Assembly: GCA_900208305.1 (NCBI GenBank)
Contig: OAPG01000021.1
Coordinates: 186,001 to 250,000, forward strand
Source of the DNA: Melanopsichium pennsylvanicum
Lineage: Eukaryota; Basidiomycota; Ustilaginomycetes; Ustilaginales
Length of the DNA: 64,000 bases
Direction: 5' to 3'
Part shown: in pieces, positions 19,341-29,214 of the stretch
Numbering within the stretch: position 1 is the stretch's first letter
How the letters are laid out: each line of letters opens with the position of its first letter
Position numbers and translations under genes: made by a program
Notes under the pieces: model-generated
What the model was told of the DNA's origin: nothing
Seen by the model: the letters and a program-made list of their open reading frames with translations, nothing else
Databases searched by the model: none

Positions 19341-19778
19341 ATGTCTGAGGCAACGAAAACTGCAGCGTCTGCGAATCGAGCCCGTACAGGTAATCCGTTC
19401 GGCATTGAGGCAGATCATCGACTGTGCAAGGGTCCACTCACATATTCCTCCCTCAAGAAACCAGCTAACTATTCGTATAAGTACGTTCAGACCTCCGCCG
19501 GACACACGGGACTGTCGACATTCAAGACAAGACTTCATCCTTCCTGCTCTTCTCTGGATCCCCCTACAAAACCGCCGTCCCCATCTTTCGCCGAGTTGCA
19601 CTCCGCAGACCAGCTGCAAAGAATTGGCCCAAGCATCCACGAGGCTTTGTTATCACTTCCACATACTGCAAGAGACGTTCGACTCGCTCTCCGATGTGGT
19701 AATCTGGAGACAGCGCAATATTATTTCGAAGCGTTACGAGAATACTTAACTCAAGCTGTCAGAGATTTTGCAACATGA
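19341..19778 (+). other. 145-codon open frame ending on the GH3 start codon
   Basis: Starts at a real ATG (19341). Its stop TGA overlaps the ATG of the GH3 gene as ATGA. The C-terminal third looks helical (RDVRLALRCGNLETAQYYFE), but no family is recognised and an unrelated frame of similar length overlaps it. It could be an upstream open frame in the leader of the beta-glucosidase mRNA, or chance. Confidence 0.25.
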
Positions 19779-22396
19779 AGGCTGGTGTCAAGTCTCTGTT
19801 GGTGCTCAGCATCTATGCTTCCAACTTGCTCAGTGCTCAGGCCGCTTCGCTTGAGCACCTCAATCTGCTTTTCCACACTCGTCAAGCCGAAGCTTCCAAC
19901 GAGACCTCCACCATTTTCATCAACTGGAACGTTAGCTCAGCCGACAACTCTGCTCTCGCTAAGGCACCTTATGCCGGTACCTTTTACCGAGAGGGTCCTG
20001 AGCTTGCGAATATCAATAGCCCTTTCCACCCTGTCACAGGTAATGGAGGCTGGGAGTGGGCTGTAGAGAAGGCGCGAAGCGTCGTTGGTCAGCTCACCCT
20101 CGAGGAGAAGGTCAACCTCACCGCTGGTATCACTGGTGGGCGTTGCGAAGGTACCCTTGGTCGTGTCGACCGTTTTGGTATCCCCGAGCTCTGCTTCCAA
20201 GACGGTCCTGCCGGGTTCCGTGCTTCTGATTTTGTCACTGTCTTCCCTTCTGGTATCACCTCGGCTGCGACATGGAACCGAGACCTGATCTATAAACGCG
20301 CTGCCGCTCTTGGATCTGAGTTCGTCGCAAAGGGTGTCAATGTCCACCTTGGTCCCGTCACCGGTGGTCCTCTCGGTCGCAGTCCCTTTCAAGGTCGAAA
20401 TTGGGAAGGCTTCGGCCCTGATCCTTACCTCCACGGAGAGGCTGCTTACTACACTGTCTCTGGTACTCAGTCTGCCGGTGTCATTGCTACCGCTAAGCAC
20501 TTCCTTGCCTATGAACAGGAGACCTATCGACAGCTCTACGCTGCTTCGGACCCTTATACCCTCAATCCCAATAACAACACCGAGCTCACCTACAGCTCCA
20601 ACCTCGACGACCGTACACTTCACGAACTTTACCTCTGGCCATTCATGAATGCCGTGCGAGCCGGAAGCGGTGGAATCATGTGCGTTTACAATCGGATCAA
20701 TTCGACAAAAGGTTGCGAGTCCTCGAAGCTGCTCAACACCATCCTCAAGGAAGAGCTCGACTTTCAAGGCTTCGTCGTCACCGACTGGTCGGCTGCCTTC
20801 AATACCAGCAACACCTACAACGGTGGTTCGGATGTTGTCATGCCAGGAGGAATGACCGGAGGCTACAAGAACCTTGTAGGTGGTAAGGACCTTGTCAGGG
20901 CTCTCAATGACGGTGAAGTCAAGATTGACCGTATTGATGATGGTATTACTCGTCTCTTGACTCAGTGGTATCTGCGCGGACAGGACCAGGGCTATCCTAC
21001 TGTCAGCTACAAGGACAGCTACCAGAATACATACTTCAACGGCTCTGTCGTCAATGAGCATCGCAATGTTCAGGGAGACCACTGGAAGATCGTCAAGGAG
21101 GTTGCCGAGGAGGCTGTCACGCTCATCTTCAACAAAGCATCTCACAATACGGGTCCTCAAGGCACAAAGGAGTACAACCTTGGTCTGCCGCTCAACAAGA
21201 AGGCCCGTGTCGCTGTCTTTGGTAGTGACGCCGGTCCTAATCCCTACGGTATGAACGCTTGCCAGTCGTGGATTGGTCTCGGATCACAGCTCTGTCCAGC
21301 TAACGCTACCTCGAACGGCACTCAGGCTGTTGGATGGGGCTCTGGCGCTGGTTTCTTCCCTTACCTGATCGACCCCCTTGCCGGTCTCTCTGACGTTGCA
21401 AAGGAAAACCACGGCGCTGTCTTGAACAACCTCAATGACGTCGGTGATACGCAGAATCAGATGCTTGTCAAGCAAGATGCATCTCTCTCTGACGCTGCCC
21501 TCGTCTTTGTCCAGGCTCGCTCCGGCGAAAACTCTGACCGCCACTCTCTCCGCCTTGATGCTGAAGGAGACGAGCTTATCAAGCTTGTAGCTTCACAGAA
21601 CAACAATACCATCGTTGTCATGCACACCGTTGGCCCTGTTCTCATGAGTGCCTGGTTCGACCATCCCAATATTACCGCTCTCGTTCTTCCTCACCTTCCT
21701 GGTCAAGAGTCCGGCTCTTCGCTTGCCCGTGTCCTCTACGGAGACGTCAATCCTTCCGGTAAGATGCCGTACTCCATTCTGAAGGATGAGGACGCAGTGC
21801 ACTACCCCAAGATCGTCGGCAGCCCCGCTTCCGATCCTCAAGTCGACTTCTACGACGGCATTTTCATCGACTACCGAGCATGGGACAAGATGAGTCTTGA
21901 GCCCCTCATTCCGTTTGGTCACGGTATCTCGTACACCAACTACAGCTACTCAAACCTCAACATTCAGAAGAGCGGAGACAATTGCTACGCACCGAGCATG
22001 TTCCAGGCCAAGACCGACAAGCAGCCTGGTGGATCGGGCTCTCTGTTCAAGTACCTCGTTGAAGTCACTGTCGATGTCAAGAATGTCGGTGGTATGCAGG
22101 GTGATGAGGTGGCCCAGCTCTACGTCGGGTACCCTGAGGAGGCAGAGGCACCTATCAAGCAGCTTCGTGGATTCGACAAGGTTCAAGGACTGCAACCTAA
22201 TGGCGATGCTAAGCAGGCCACATTCAAATTGACCAAGCGAGATTTTTCAATCTGGGACGTGGTTAAGCAGGAGTTCAGGGTCGTTGATGGCGAGTACAAG
22301 GTCTGGGTTGGTAAGAGTTCCAGAAAGAGCGACTTGATGTTGAGCGGATCGGTCACGATGAAGAATGGTATGGTTGTTGGGCTGAGCTCAAATTAA
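19775..22396 (+). CDS. secreted GH3 beta-glucosidase
   Basis: 873 residues, within the usual range for fungal GH3 enzymes. There is an N-terminal signal peptide (about residues 1-23, cleavage near SAQA-A). The GH3 N-domain has GRNWEGFGPDPYLHGE, TAKHFLAYEQET and the nucleophile Asp337 in FVVTDWSA. The C-domain follows (VFVQARSGENSDR, LPGQESGSSLARVLYGDVNPSGKMPYS), then a fibronectin III-like domain (VDVKNVGGMQGDEVAQLYVGYP). Many N-x-S/T sites fit a secreted glycoprotein. Known role: hydrolyses cellobiose and other beta-glucosides in plant-cell-wall or glucan breakdown. No intron. The frame on the opposite strand (19937-21160) is a shadow caused by biased codons. Confidence 0.95.
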   Translation: MKAGVKSLLVLSIYASNLLSAQAASLEHLNLLFHTRQAEASNETSTIFINWNVSSADNSALAKAPYAGTFYREGPELANINSPFHPVTGNGGWEWAVEKARSVVGQLTLEEKVNLTAGITGGRCEGTLGRVDRFGIPELCFQDGPAGFRASDFVTVFPSGITSAATWNRDLIYKRAAALGSEFVAKGVNVHLGPVTGGPLGRSPFQGRNWEGFGPDPYLHGEAAYYTVSGTQSAGVIATAKHFLAYEQETYRQLYAASDPYTLNPNNNTELTYSSNLDDRTLHELYLWPFMNAVRAGSGGIMCVYNRINSTKGCESSKLLNTILKEELDFQGFVVTDWSAAFNTSNTYNGGSDVVMPGGMTGGYKNLVGGKDLVRALNDGEVKIDRIDDGITRLLTQWYLRGQDQGYPTVSYKDSYQNTYFNGSVVNEHRNVQGDHWKIVKEVAEEAVTLIFNKASHNTGPQGTKEYNLGLPLNKKARVAVFGSDAGPNPYGMNACQSWIGLGSQLCPANATSNGTQAVGWGSGAGFFPYLIDPLAGLSDVAKENHGAVLNNLNDVGDTQNQMLVKQDASLSDAALVFVQARSGENSDRHSLRLDAEGDELIKLVASQNNNTIVVMHTVGPVLMSAWFDHPNITALVLPHLPGQESGSSLARVLYGDVNPSGKMPYSILKDEDAVHYPKIVGSPASDPQVDFYDGIFIDYRAWDKMSLEPLIPFGHGISYTNYSYSNLNIQKSGDNCYAPSMFQAKTDKQPGGSGSLFKYLVEVTVDVKNVGGMQGDEVAQLYVGYPEEAEAPIKQLRGFDKVQGLQPNGDAKQATFKLTKRDFSIWDVVKQEFRVVDGEYKVWVGKSSRKSDLMLSGSVTMKNGMVVGLSSN

Positions 22397-22810
22397 AGAG
22401 GCGACAAGACCTTCGAACTCGTAGAAAACTAGCTCCACTGTACATCAATCACGTTATAATCGCTTCGCAAACAGTCTCTCATCATCAGCCAAAAAAGGAC
22501 TCTCCTTTCTCACAGCATTTGCCAAGAGTCCGACCATTGCCTCACAGACTTGTGAATCGAGTGTCTGTGTGGGTCAAGTAAAAAGAGGTCTCACAGTGTG
22601 GCTGTAAGTTGCACGCAACATGATGCTAAGGAGCTAACTTCATCAAACATCTCGGATCGAATCGGGATAGAAGCATGTGAAAACACTTTAACGAGATATA
22701 ATGAGATAAGCAGAACGATAAGTACGAATAAAGACAGTGTGATACGTATGCAGATGCAATAAACGACTTGATGAAATTGCGGCTTGAGATTCTACCGGAC
22801 CCATACGAAC
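22397..22810. other. intergenic between convergent GH3 and carboxylesterase genes
   Basis: Shared 3' flanks; no gene or notable repeat seen. Confidence 0.6.
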
Positions 22811-24814
22811 TCATCCATACAGTTGCCAATCATATTTGATTTGGCCGCCCCAAAGCTGCCCACAACCAGCGTATTGCCCCGCCTGCAAGCTTACCGTGTC
22901 AATCAGCGAAGCTGCTTGCTTTACTCCATCCTCTCGATAAAATCCTAACCTCATCACCTTTGCTACTTGTCCGACGCTCGTGCCGACGCTGCTCCAGCCT
23001 CCGTACAGCTTTGTGTTGGGATTGCCAGTTCTGGTGAAAGCCACCCATCTGGCCTGTACTTCCCTCACTGTCCTCGCTGTTGCATCGTCCACTTTGCTTG
23101 GATCCGTGAAGACGAGCTGGATATCGTCCTCGTGACATACCCTATTGTCGGAAGAGCAGTAGGTGTTGCCTGCATTACTCGGATACTGAATCCCCTTCTC
23201 AAACAGTCCGACGTAAACACTACTCTCACCCGTGCGGAGGGCATTATGCCAGTTCGGGCAAATGAACATTCCCTGAGTCAAGATCTCTTCCAAATTCCTC
23301 CTTAGCCCATCCGTTGCTTTGGAGAACAGCTGAGATTTAGCCTGTGGCGTAGGGTAGGAGGAGGTGTTGCTTGTGTTCATACCGTACTGCGCAGCAGAAG
23401 CGATAGTTTGGCCTCGACCATCGTTGAACATTTGCTGCAGCAGTTGATCGCGTGGAAGCGCCACTGGGTACGCGGTGAGCTCGGCTGATGTGGCTCCAGT
23501 CGCAGTAGAGTCAAGCATATTCCCAATCACCGGACCGGCTTCGTTCTCGACATTGGTGAAGATGATGCTCTTGCTTTTCGCCTCGGCACTTGGATTTTGT
23601 TCCAAAGGCTGACCAGCGAGAGAACCGATGAAGGGTCTAAAGACCTCGCTTACCGCCACTGAAGAATCAATGCTGTTACCCGCGTTCGCTGTGGCATAAC
23701 TGGCATCCAGTACTTCTGCTGCCGACATGTTTCTTAAGCATGCAAGGTCAGAGCAGCTCGTCTGGGAGAGAGCGTAGTCGCTGACTAGCTGACTGGTGTT
23801 CAGCAATTGCGTGCCGTAATTTGCAGGATCGCTGTGCAAGATAGCCTTGCTGAACAAGGGCGAAGCCGCAGGGGAAGATAGTAAGGCTCGAATCATGTGT
23901 GCTCCACTGCTCTGTCCAGCAACAGTGATGGAGGTGTTATCGCCGCCGAACGAGGAGATATGAGAAGTTATGAAGCGCAAGGCATAAATGACGTCCGCGA
24001 GGCCTTGGTTTCCCTGAACTGTGTCAGCGCGTTTTTGGAAGCCTGAGTAGGAACCGATGGTGTTGTATGTGCGCTTTTCACTCGCTCGGTTGCGATTGAA
24101 TCTGTTGTACACGCTTTTCGCGGCTCCTTCGGCTGGTGGCTTCTCACTTCCTTGCGTGGGGTAGACCCTCTTATATCGCCCAAAGGCGATCTCCTCTACA
24201 GACCTTCTGGTAGGGCTCACCGCAACCTCGTCAGTGAATGCCGAAGGGGTGAACCAACCAAACATCCCCAGCCGATACTGAATGGTGACGACAATGATAC
24301 CGTTCTGACTAGCCAGGTAGCTCCCATCCAATCCCGGAGCGGTGCTGCTGCCGCTGATGAAACTGCCTCCATGTATCCATACCAGCACCGGCATCTTCGC
24401 TCCATCTGGGTTCTGCTTTGGTGCAGGGCGGAAGATGTTGAGGTACAAACAGTCTTCACTCACGCTATCCTGGTTGATGCCATAGCGAGAGTCGGGATCT
24501 TGCATGCATGCGTTTGGAAGTTGGGTTGCGTCGTATACGCCACCGCTGGTGGTATTGGGAAAAGCAGAGAGCGGCTGAGTCGAGGCGAAGCGTAAAACTC
24601 CGACAGGAGGAGCTGCATATGGCAGGGTGAATCGTTGCACGTTGTAGCTAGAATTCGTGCCGAGCACTTCGCCAAGGGGGAGGGTTACAAGAAGCGGATC
24701 AGAAGCAGAGAGCGACGAGGAAGAGGAAAGGATGGAGAAGGGAGCTGCATCGCAGGAAGGAAGGCAAACGAAAAGGGTACATAGAAAGCAGAACCAGCTG
24801 CTGATCAAAGTCAT
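22811..24814 (-). CDS. secreted type-B carboxylesterase/lipase with a probable 3n intron
   Basis: 667 residues if read through, starting at the ATG at 24814 (MTLISSWFCFLCTLFVCLP), which gives a clear signal peptide. Family motifs: SEDCLYLNIFRP, PVLVWIHGGSF (oxyanion hole), the nucleophile Ser in GQSSG, Glu in ENEAG, and His in CHEDDIQLVF. Read straight through, a 69-residue basic insert breaks the conserved join between FTDEVA and GNQGLAD. That insert is bounded by GTGAGC (24220-24215) and CTGAC...TTCAG (ending 24014) on the minus strand. It is 207 bp, divisible by three and free of stops. Splicing 24221-24814 to 22811-24013 gives a canonical 598-residue enzyme, which is the preferred model. 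The family hydrolyses carboxylic esters or lipids outside the cell; the substrate is unknown. Confidence 0.9.
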   Translation of the reverse strand: MTLISSWFCFLCTLFVCLPSCDAAPFSILSSSSSLSASDPLLVTLPLGEVLGTNSSYNVQRFTLPYAAPPVGVLRFASTQPLSAFPNTTSGGVYDATQLPNACMQDPDSRYGINQDSVSEDCLYLNIFRPAPKQNPDGAKMPVLVWIHGGSFISGSSTAPGLDGSYLASQNGIIVVTIQYRLGMFGWFTPSAFTDEVAVSPTRRSVEEIAFGRYKRVYPTQGSEKPPAEGAAKSVYNRFNRNRASEKRTYNTIGSYSGFQKRADTVQGNQGLADVIYALRFITSHISSFGGDNTSITVAGQSSGAHMIRALLSSPAASPLFSKAILHSDPANYGTQLLNTSQLVSDYALSQTSCSDLACLRNMSAAEVLDASYATANAGNSIDSSVAVSEVFRPFIGSLAGQPLEQNPSAEAKSKSIIFTNVENEAGPVIGNMLDSTATGATSAELTAYPVALPRDQLLQQMFNDGRGQTIASAAQYGMNTSNTSSYPTPQAKSQLFSKATDGLRRNLEEILTQGMFICPNWHNALRTGESSVYVGLFEKGIQYPSNAGNTYCSSDNRVCHEDDIQLVFTDPSKVDDATARTVREVQARWVAFTRTGNPNTKLYGGWSSVGTSVGQVAKVMRLGFYREDGVKQAASLIDTVSLQAGQYAGCGQLWGGQIKYDWQLYG

Positions 24815-26070
24815 GGTGACGATGGTTGAGCCTGCTATGGCGCTCGACTCAGGGGAGAGGGCTGGCGAGATCTGAGGGGGATGGAGGGGATGAATTTGGG
24901 CTACTTTTTTAAGCAACTCTCGAGACTAAGTTCGACAAGGACAAGAAGGAGCGAACGGCCGACGTGGATCTTTGAAGGAAGAACAAAAGGACCCCGGCGG
25001 AGTAGGGGTGTGCGACGTGTGACGATCTCACCACACGTTACGGTTCAGCATCCTCTTTAGGCACAATCGACATTCGATTTTTGAAGCAGCAAATTTTGCT
25101 GCCTTTCCTTTGTGCTATAATGCACCCTGCAGCGTAGAGTCTGCAGATTGCTGGCTTAGTGGATGAAACGCCACCCAAGCAAATGCGAAAGTCCCTTAGT
25201 CCCAATGATGCGGGTGTGCCAAAGCATTCAACAGGGATGCAGGCACAGCTGACGCATTGGTCCCAAGGAGCTATTCATCGTTAAATAGGGTCTGTTGTGT
25301 GTGGCTCAAGATGTGATGTCACTGCCTGCCACAATGGGGTACCTGATTTGTTGTTGTTGCGCGGAAACAGCTTGATGGTTTTGAGGAGGACAAAGGGGTT
25401 TGCCATGTGGCGGAGGCAATTTCCTAACGCGTGGCAATTTCCGATTGAAAGCCCGCTTTCATGCATTCCCGTTGTTCCTTCCCTATCGCCAATGGGCAGA
25501 TTGAAGGGAAACGGCCAATTTGGGAGAACAAAGGAACGAAATATGCTGTAAATTTACTGTACGTCAAGATTGAATTCGAGGTCCGAACTTCGAAATCCTC
25601 TTACTTCCTAGTCTCGGTGTGTACACAACAGCGTTAGTGTAAAATCGAAAGCCTTGCGAACAGGTCTCTCACTTCATCTAAGCTCAAGTTAGTTTGTGCT
25701 GAAAACCGCAGGACTCTCAAACTCATGTGGTATAGGTCTTTCCGATGGACCCTGATGTCGCACTACCGGTAATTTCCAACGCGAATCCTACCTGTGTTGA
25801 TTGTTCGATTGTCTCGGATATTTGAGAACACAAAGGAATGCATAGAAAGCAGCGTCTCTATCACCCTGTATATTGACCTGCCGCAAAAGGCGATCGCAAG
25901 CATTATAGCATGACGTAGCCGATGATCATCCTCGGATCAAAACAATGGTTCTCATCGAGGCCACTCCTATCTCTGCAGTCTATGCCACAGTGAAGATCAC
26001 ATGCAAACAGACCCTGTTAGAAATGCTGCGTGAATTAAACATTATGTTAGTCTGAGTTCCATGCACGGCT
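24815..26070. other. intergenic, upstream of the carboxylesterase and downstream of otu1
   Basis: Promoter side of the carboxylesterase and 3' side of otu1. Short frames such as 25297-25551 have no recognisable product. No repeats of note. Confidence 0.55.
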
Positions 26071-27246
26071 CTATACTTCACCAAAATCTCCATGACCGGT
26101 ACTTTTTGCGTGCTCTACGGCCTCCTTCTCGCCCTTCAAGCCCTTGCCACAATTCTTACATTTCAGCGCAAAGTTTGCCGTATCTGTGTAATACTTTTTC
26201 CTTTTAAGCTCGGCACACAGCTCCTTTGCCGCACTGAGTACGACATCTTCGTCTTCGCCCAATCCCATCGCTGTCAAGTTTGGGAATATTGTGGTCTCTC
26301 CGTCTCCCCTTGCTTCCTCCGCTCCGGGTAGTAGGGTCAATGCATCGTAGTGGATTCCAGAATAAACAAGCAAGCCCCGATTCTCGTACCCAACATCCTC
26401 CCCGAAGCGATGTGTTGTGCCACTCGCCACATCGATGCTGACGAGCTCCACTCCAAAGTGCTTGGACAAGATCGACAATTCTATGGCTCCGCCCCAGGTT
26501 TGGGGAGATAGAATCTTGGAAATATAGCTGTCGCGGGATTGACCAAGGACAATATCGGGATACTCTTCAGGATTTGATCGGATGGCAGAGGCTACAATTT
26601 GGCGCAACCCTGAGCAGATGTCTGAACCTAAGCGTTTTTGGAAAAGATACCCGATGCTGTTGAAGAGACAAGAGTTGTCATCGGGGACCACTTTGAGTGT
26701 GAGCTTTCCTTGACGTGATGGAAGCGGTACAGTTACGCTTCCATCTGTGACCTCTGAATTCGCTGAGGAAATGGGAGAAGGAGAAGAGCGAGTAGGATTG
26801 CGGGGAGTAAGCCCATCGTTCAAGGTTCTTGCTCCGAGACCAGAGAATTCTGCAACGCGAGGACCTGTGGCTGTGCTGACATTTGTCTTGGATGATTGCA
26901 TTGTACCAAAGGACGAAATTGATTTTGTTCCATATGATGGGATCGAAGAGGCTTGGGTGGGGAGAGCAGAGCTAGATTGTGCGGCAGCGCCGATTCTGCT
27001 GCTTCCGGCTTTCAGCGCAACGATGACTTGTTCTCCCTTCTTTATCCCAATAGTGTCGGCGCTGAGCAATGTATCAGGATCAAGAGAAGAAAGATGCAGG
27101 CCTTTAGGTGGATATCCGATCTTCACCTCCTGGTCCCAGGCGGGAATGCTGCATTGTTCCGCGATGAAGGACTGGAGAGAGGAGAGGGTGGTATTTTCAT
27201 TAACGGGAAAGGATGCTGTTCCTTGAGGATGACGTATCCGGATCAT
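26071..27246 (-). CDS. otu1: Otu1/YOD1-type deubiquitinating enzyme
   Basis: 391 residues; ATG at 27246. An N-terminal UBX-like domain (residues 1-80; IRIRHPQGTASFPV, GYPPKGL) is followed by a Ser/Thr-rich linker, the OTU cysteine protease domain with D190-N-S-C193 and catalytic His299 (YSGIHYDAL), and a C-terminal C2H2 zinc finger (CKNCGKGLKGEKEA...H...H). Architecture and length match yeast Otu1 and human YOD1, which trim ubiquitin chains on substrates handled by Cdc48/p97, for example in ER-associated degradation. The UBX-like domain is the known Cdc48 contact. No intron. Confidence 0.95.
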   Translation of the reverse strand: MIRIRHPQGTASFPVNENTTLSSLQSFIAEQCSIPAWDQEVKIGYPPKGLHLSSLDPDTLLSADTIGIKKGEQVIVALKAGSSRIGAAAQSSSALPTQASSIPSYGTKSISSFGTMQSSKTNVSTATGPRVAEFSGLGARTLNDGLTPRNPTRSSPSPISSANSEVTDGSVTVPLPSRQGKLTLKVVPDDNSCLFNSIGYLFQKRLGSDICSGLRQIVASAIRSNPEEYPDIVLGQSRDSYISKILSPQTWGGAIELSILSKHFGVELVSIDVASGTTHRFGEDVGYENRGLLVYSGIHYDALTLLPGAEEARGDGETTIFPNLTAMGLGEDEDVVLSAAKELCAELKRKKYYTDTANFALKCKNCGKGLKGEKEAVEHAKSTGHGDFGEV

Positions 27247-27933
27247 TGTTTATACGGTATAGCGAGCGTAGATAAAAGATCCTGCAGCAGTGATCAAATA
27301 GCCGGTATGTGAATGGTCAAATGGATGCCAGGTGGCAAGATAACGAAGGTAGGTTGTACGAGGTGTTGGTCTTCCAAACTGTAACTGGCAAATGCTCCAC
27401 ATGCAAGCACGGGAATGGAACGGGTGTCTGGTTGACGCGTCGCTGCAGGTAGGCTCGCAATTTTTGTAAATGTTATATCCGAACGGCTGACAATCTTTCA
27501 TAAAAGAATGAGATCGGGTGAGATGTGTCGGTTCATCACGTTGGCGGCTCGACTATTAATTTTTTAAAAGAATCCTGCTACAAAAAGAAATTGTGTCGAT
27601 TTCAAAAATCAAACGAGCTAGAATAATACAAATTCAGCCTGCCTTTGTGAAATTGGAAGCTGGAAGAACAGAGAGCCAAGCACGGGGCAATGCGGCAAGA
27701 AGTGCTTTGGCCTTAGAAAAATCAAAGACGCCAAGTGTTGTTCCATTCAATCACGAATCACAGTCACTTTGTAGACTCAAAAGAGCCATGTTGCTTCCTT
27801 CATCGATCGAAAGGCGGGAATTCACGTGATTCGACAGGGAAACCATCAACTCTCATACGCAGCCATTCCTTTCTTTTCCACCTCACACTATTTCATATAT
27901 ATACATATATATACCTTCCTCCATCAGGTGTAT
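27247..27933. promoter_or_regulatory. divergent promoter region of otu1 and pyrophosphatase
   Basis: 687 bp between two divergently transcribed genes. The pyrophosphatase side ends with an AT-rich TATATATACATATATATA stretch (about 27895-27912) just upstream of the first ATG. No other gene seen. Confidence 0.5.
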
Positions 27934-28920
27934 ATGCCGTCTTCTCCCTCTGTAACAGCAAACTCGATCCGTAGACTCTCCCAGACCGCCCGTCAGCTGT
28001 CTTCCCACGGAATCGCATCTCCTTTCACCATGTCTTCCGCCTCCGACTACAAGACCCGCGCCGTTGGCGCACCCAACACCCTCGACTACCGAGTTTTCCT
28101 CGAAAACACCAAAACTGGTCTTCCCGCCTCTCCCTTCCACGATGTTCCCCTCTTCGCCGACGAGTCCAAGACCATCCTCAACATGATTGTCGAGATCCCC
28201 CGATGGACCAACGCTAAGGTTGAGATCTCCAAGGAAGAGAACTTCAACTGCTTCAAGCAGGACATCAAGAAGGGCAAGCTTCGCTTTGTTCGCAACTGCT
28301 TCCCCCACAAGGGTTACATCTGGAACTACGGCGCTTTCCCTCAGACTTGGGAGGACCCTCACCACACTCACCCCGACACCAAGGCCAAGGGTGACAACGA
28401 CCCGTTGGACGTTTGCGAGATTGGCGAACAGGTCGGCTACACTGGTCAGATCAAGCAGGTCAAAGTTCTCGGTGTCATGGCTCTCCTCGACGAAGGTGAG
28501 ACCGACTGGAAGGTCATTGTCATCGACGTCAACGACCCCTTGGCTTCCAAGTTGAACGACATTGAGGATGTCGAGAGGCACTTGCCCGGTCTCATCAGGG
28601 CCACCAACGAGTGGTTCAGGATCTACAAGATTCCCGATGGAAAGCCAGAGAATCAGTTCGCTTTCTCCGGTGAGGCCAAGAACAGGAAGTACGCCACCGA
28701 AATCGTTCACGAGTGCAACGAGGCCTGGAAGAGGCTCATCACCGGTCAGGCCGATCCCGGTGAGATCAGTCTGACCAACTCGAGCGTTCAGGGCTCCAAG
28801 AGTCTCGTGGGTGCCAACGACGCTGCTGTCACCTGCGTCCCCAAGGCCAACCCCCAGCCTCCCGCTCCCATCGATGCTTCCATCGACAAGTGGTTCTTTA
28901 TCTCTTCTAACTCCAACTGA
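27934..28920 (+). CDS. ipp1: inorganic pyrophosphatase, possibly dual cytosolic/mitochondrial
   Basis: 328 residues from the first ATG (27934); 296 residues from a second in-frame ATG (28030), which has the strong context ACCATGTC. The catalytic domain is close to yeast Ipp1 over its whole length: [45 protein letters not shown], the metal-binding signature [28 protein letters not shown], and the end IDKWFFIS. It hydrolyses PPi to two phosphates and so drives biosynthetic reactions. The 32 residues between the two ATGs ([16 protein letters not shown]) are Arg/Ser-rich with no acidic residue, typical of a mitochondrial presequence, while the first ATG has a weak context. One gene may therefore supply both compartments by leaky scanning (inference). 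The antisense frame is a shadow. Confidence 0.95.
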   Translation: MPSSPSVTANSIRRLSQTARQLSSHGIASPFTMSSASDYKTRAVGAPNTLDYRVFLENTKTGLPASPFHDVPLFADESKTILNMIVEIPRWTNAKVEISKEENFNCFKQDIKKGKLRFVRNCFPHKGYIWNYGAFPQTWEDPHHTHPDTKAKGDNDPLDVCEIGEQVGYTGQIKQVKVLGVMALLDEGETDWKVIVIDVNDPLASKLNDIEDVERHLPGLIRATNEWFRIYKIPDGKPENQFAFSGEAKNRKYATEIVHECNEAWKRLITGQADPGEISLTNSSVQGSKSLVGANDAAVTCVPKANPQPPAPIDASIDKWFFISSNSN

Positions 28921-29214
28921 GTCAACAGCCAAGTCACTGTTCGATTCTCTTTTTCGCGTTCAAGCAGCCTTGGAATGATTTGTTGGTAGTTTTATCTCGA
29001 TCGAACAAAATTTCGCTATGGAAATGTGCAAATCTAATGTTCTGTCCGGGGATCAAGTCGCTTTGTCTCTGGATCCAGCGTGTGCTCTGTCGTGATCTCA
29101 ATGGCCATCCCAAGGCGCTGTTCAAGCATTTGCGAATGGGTTGGAGCAACAACTGGAACGAACGGGTTTGTGATTGTGTCTCTGCGACATGCAGAATGAG
29201 AAGTGAGATAGTCG

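Noticed and set aside
19937..21160. 407-codon open frame antisense to the GH3 gene
   Set aside because: Same codon-bias effect; product resembles nothing known while the sense frame is a clear beta-glucosidase.
27883..28932. 349-codon open frame antisense to the pyrophosphatase
   Set aside because: It mirrors the sense frame in a gene with strongly C-ending codons, giving a Gly/Val/Asp/Leu-rich product with no family features; a shadow frame.
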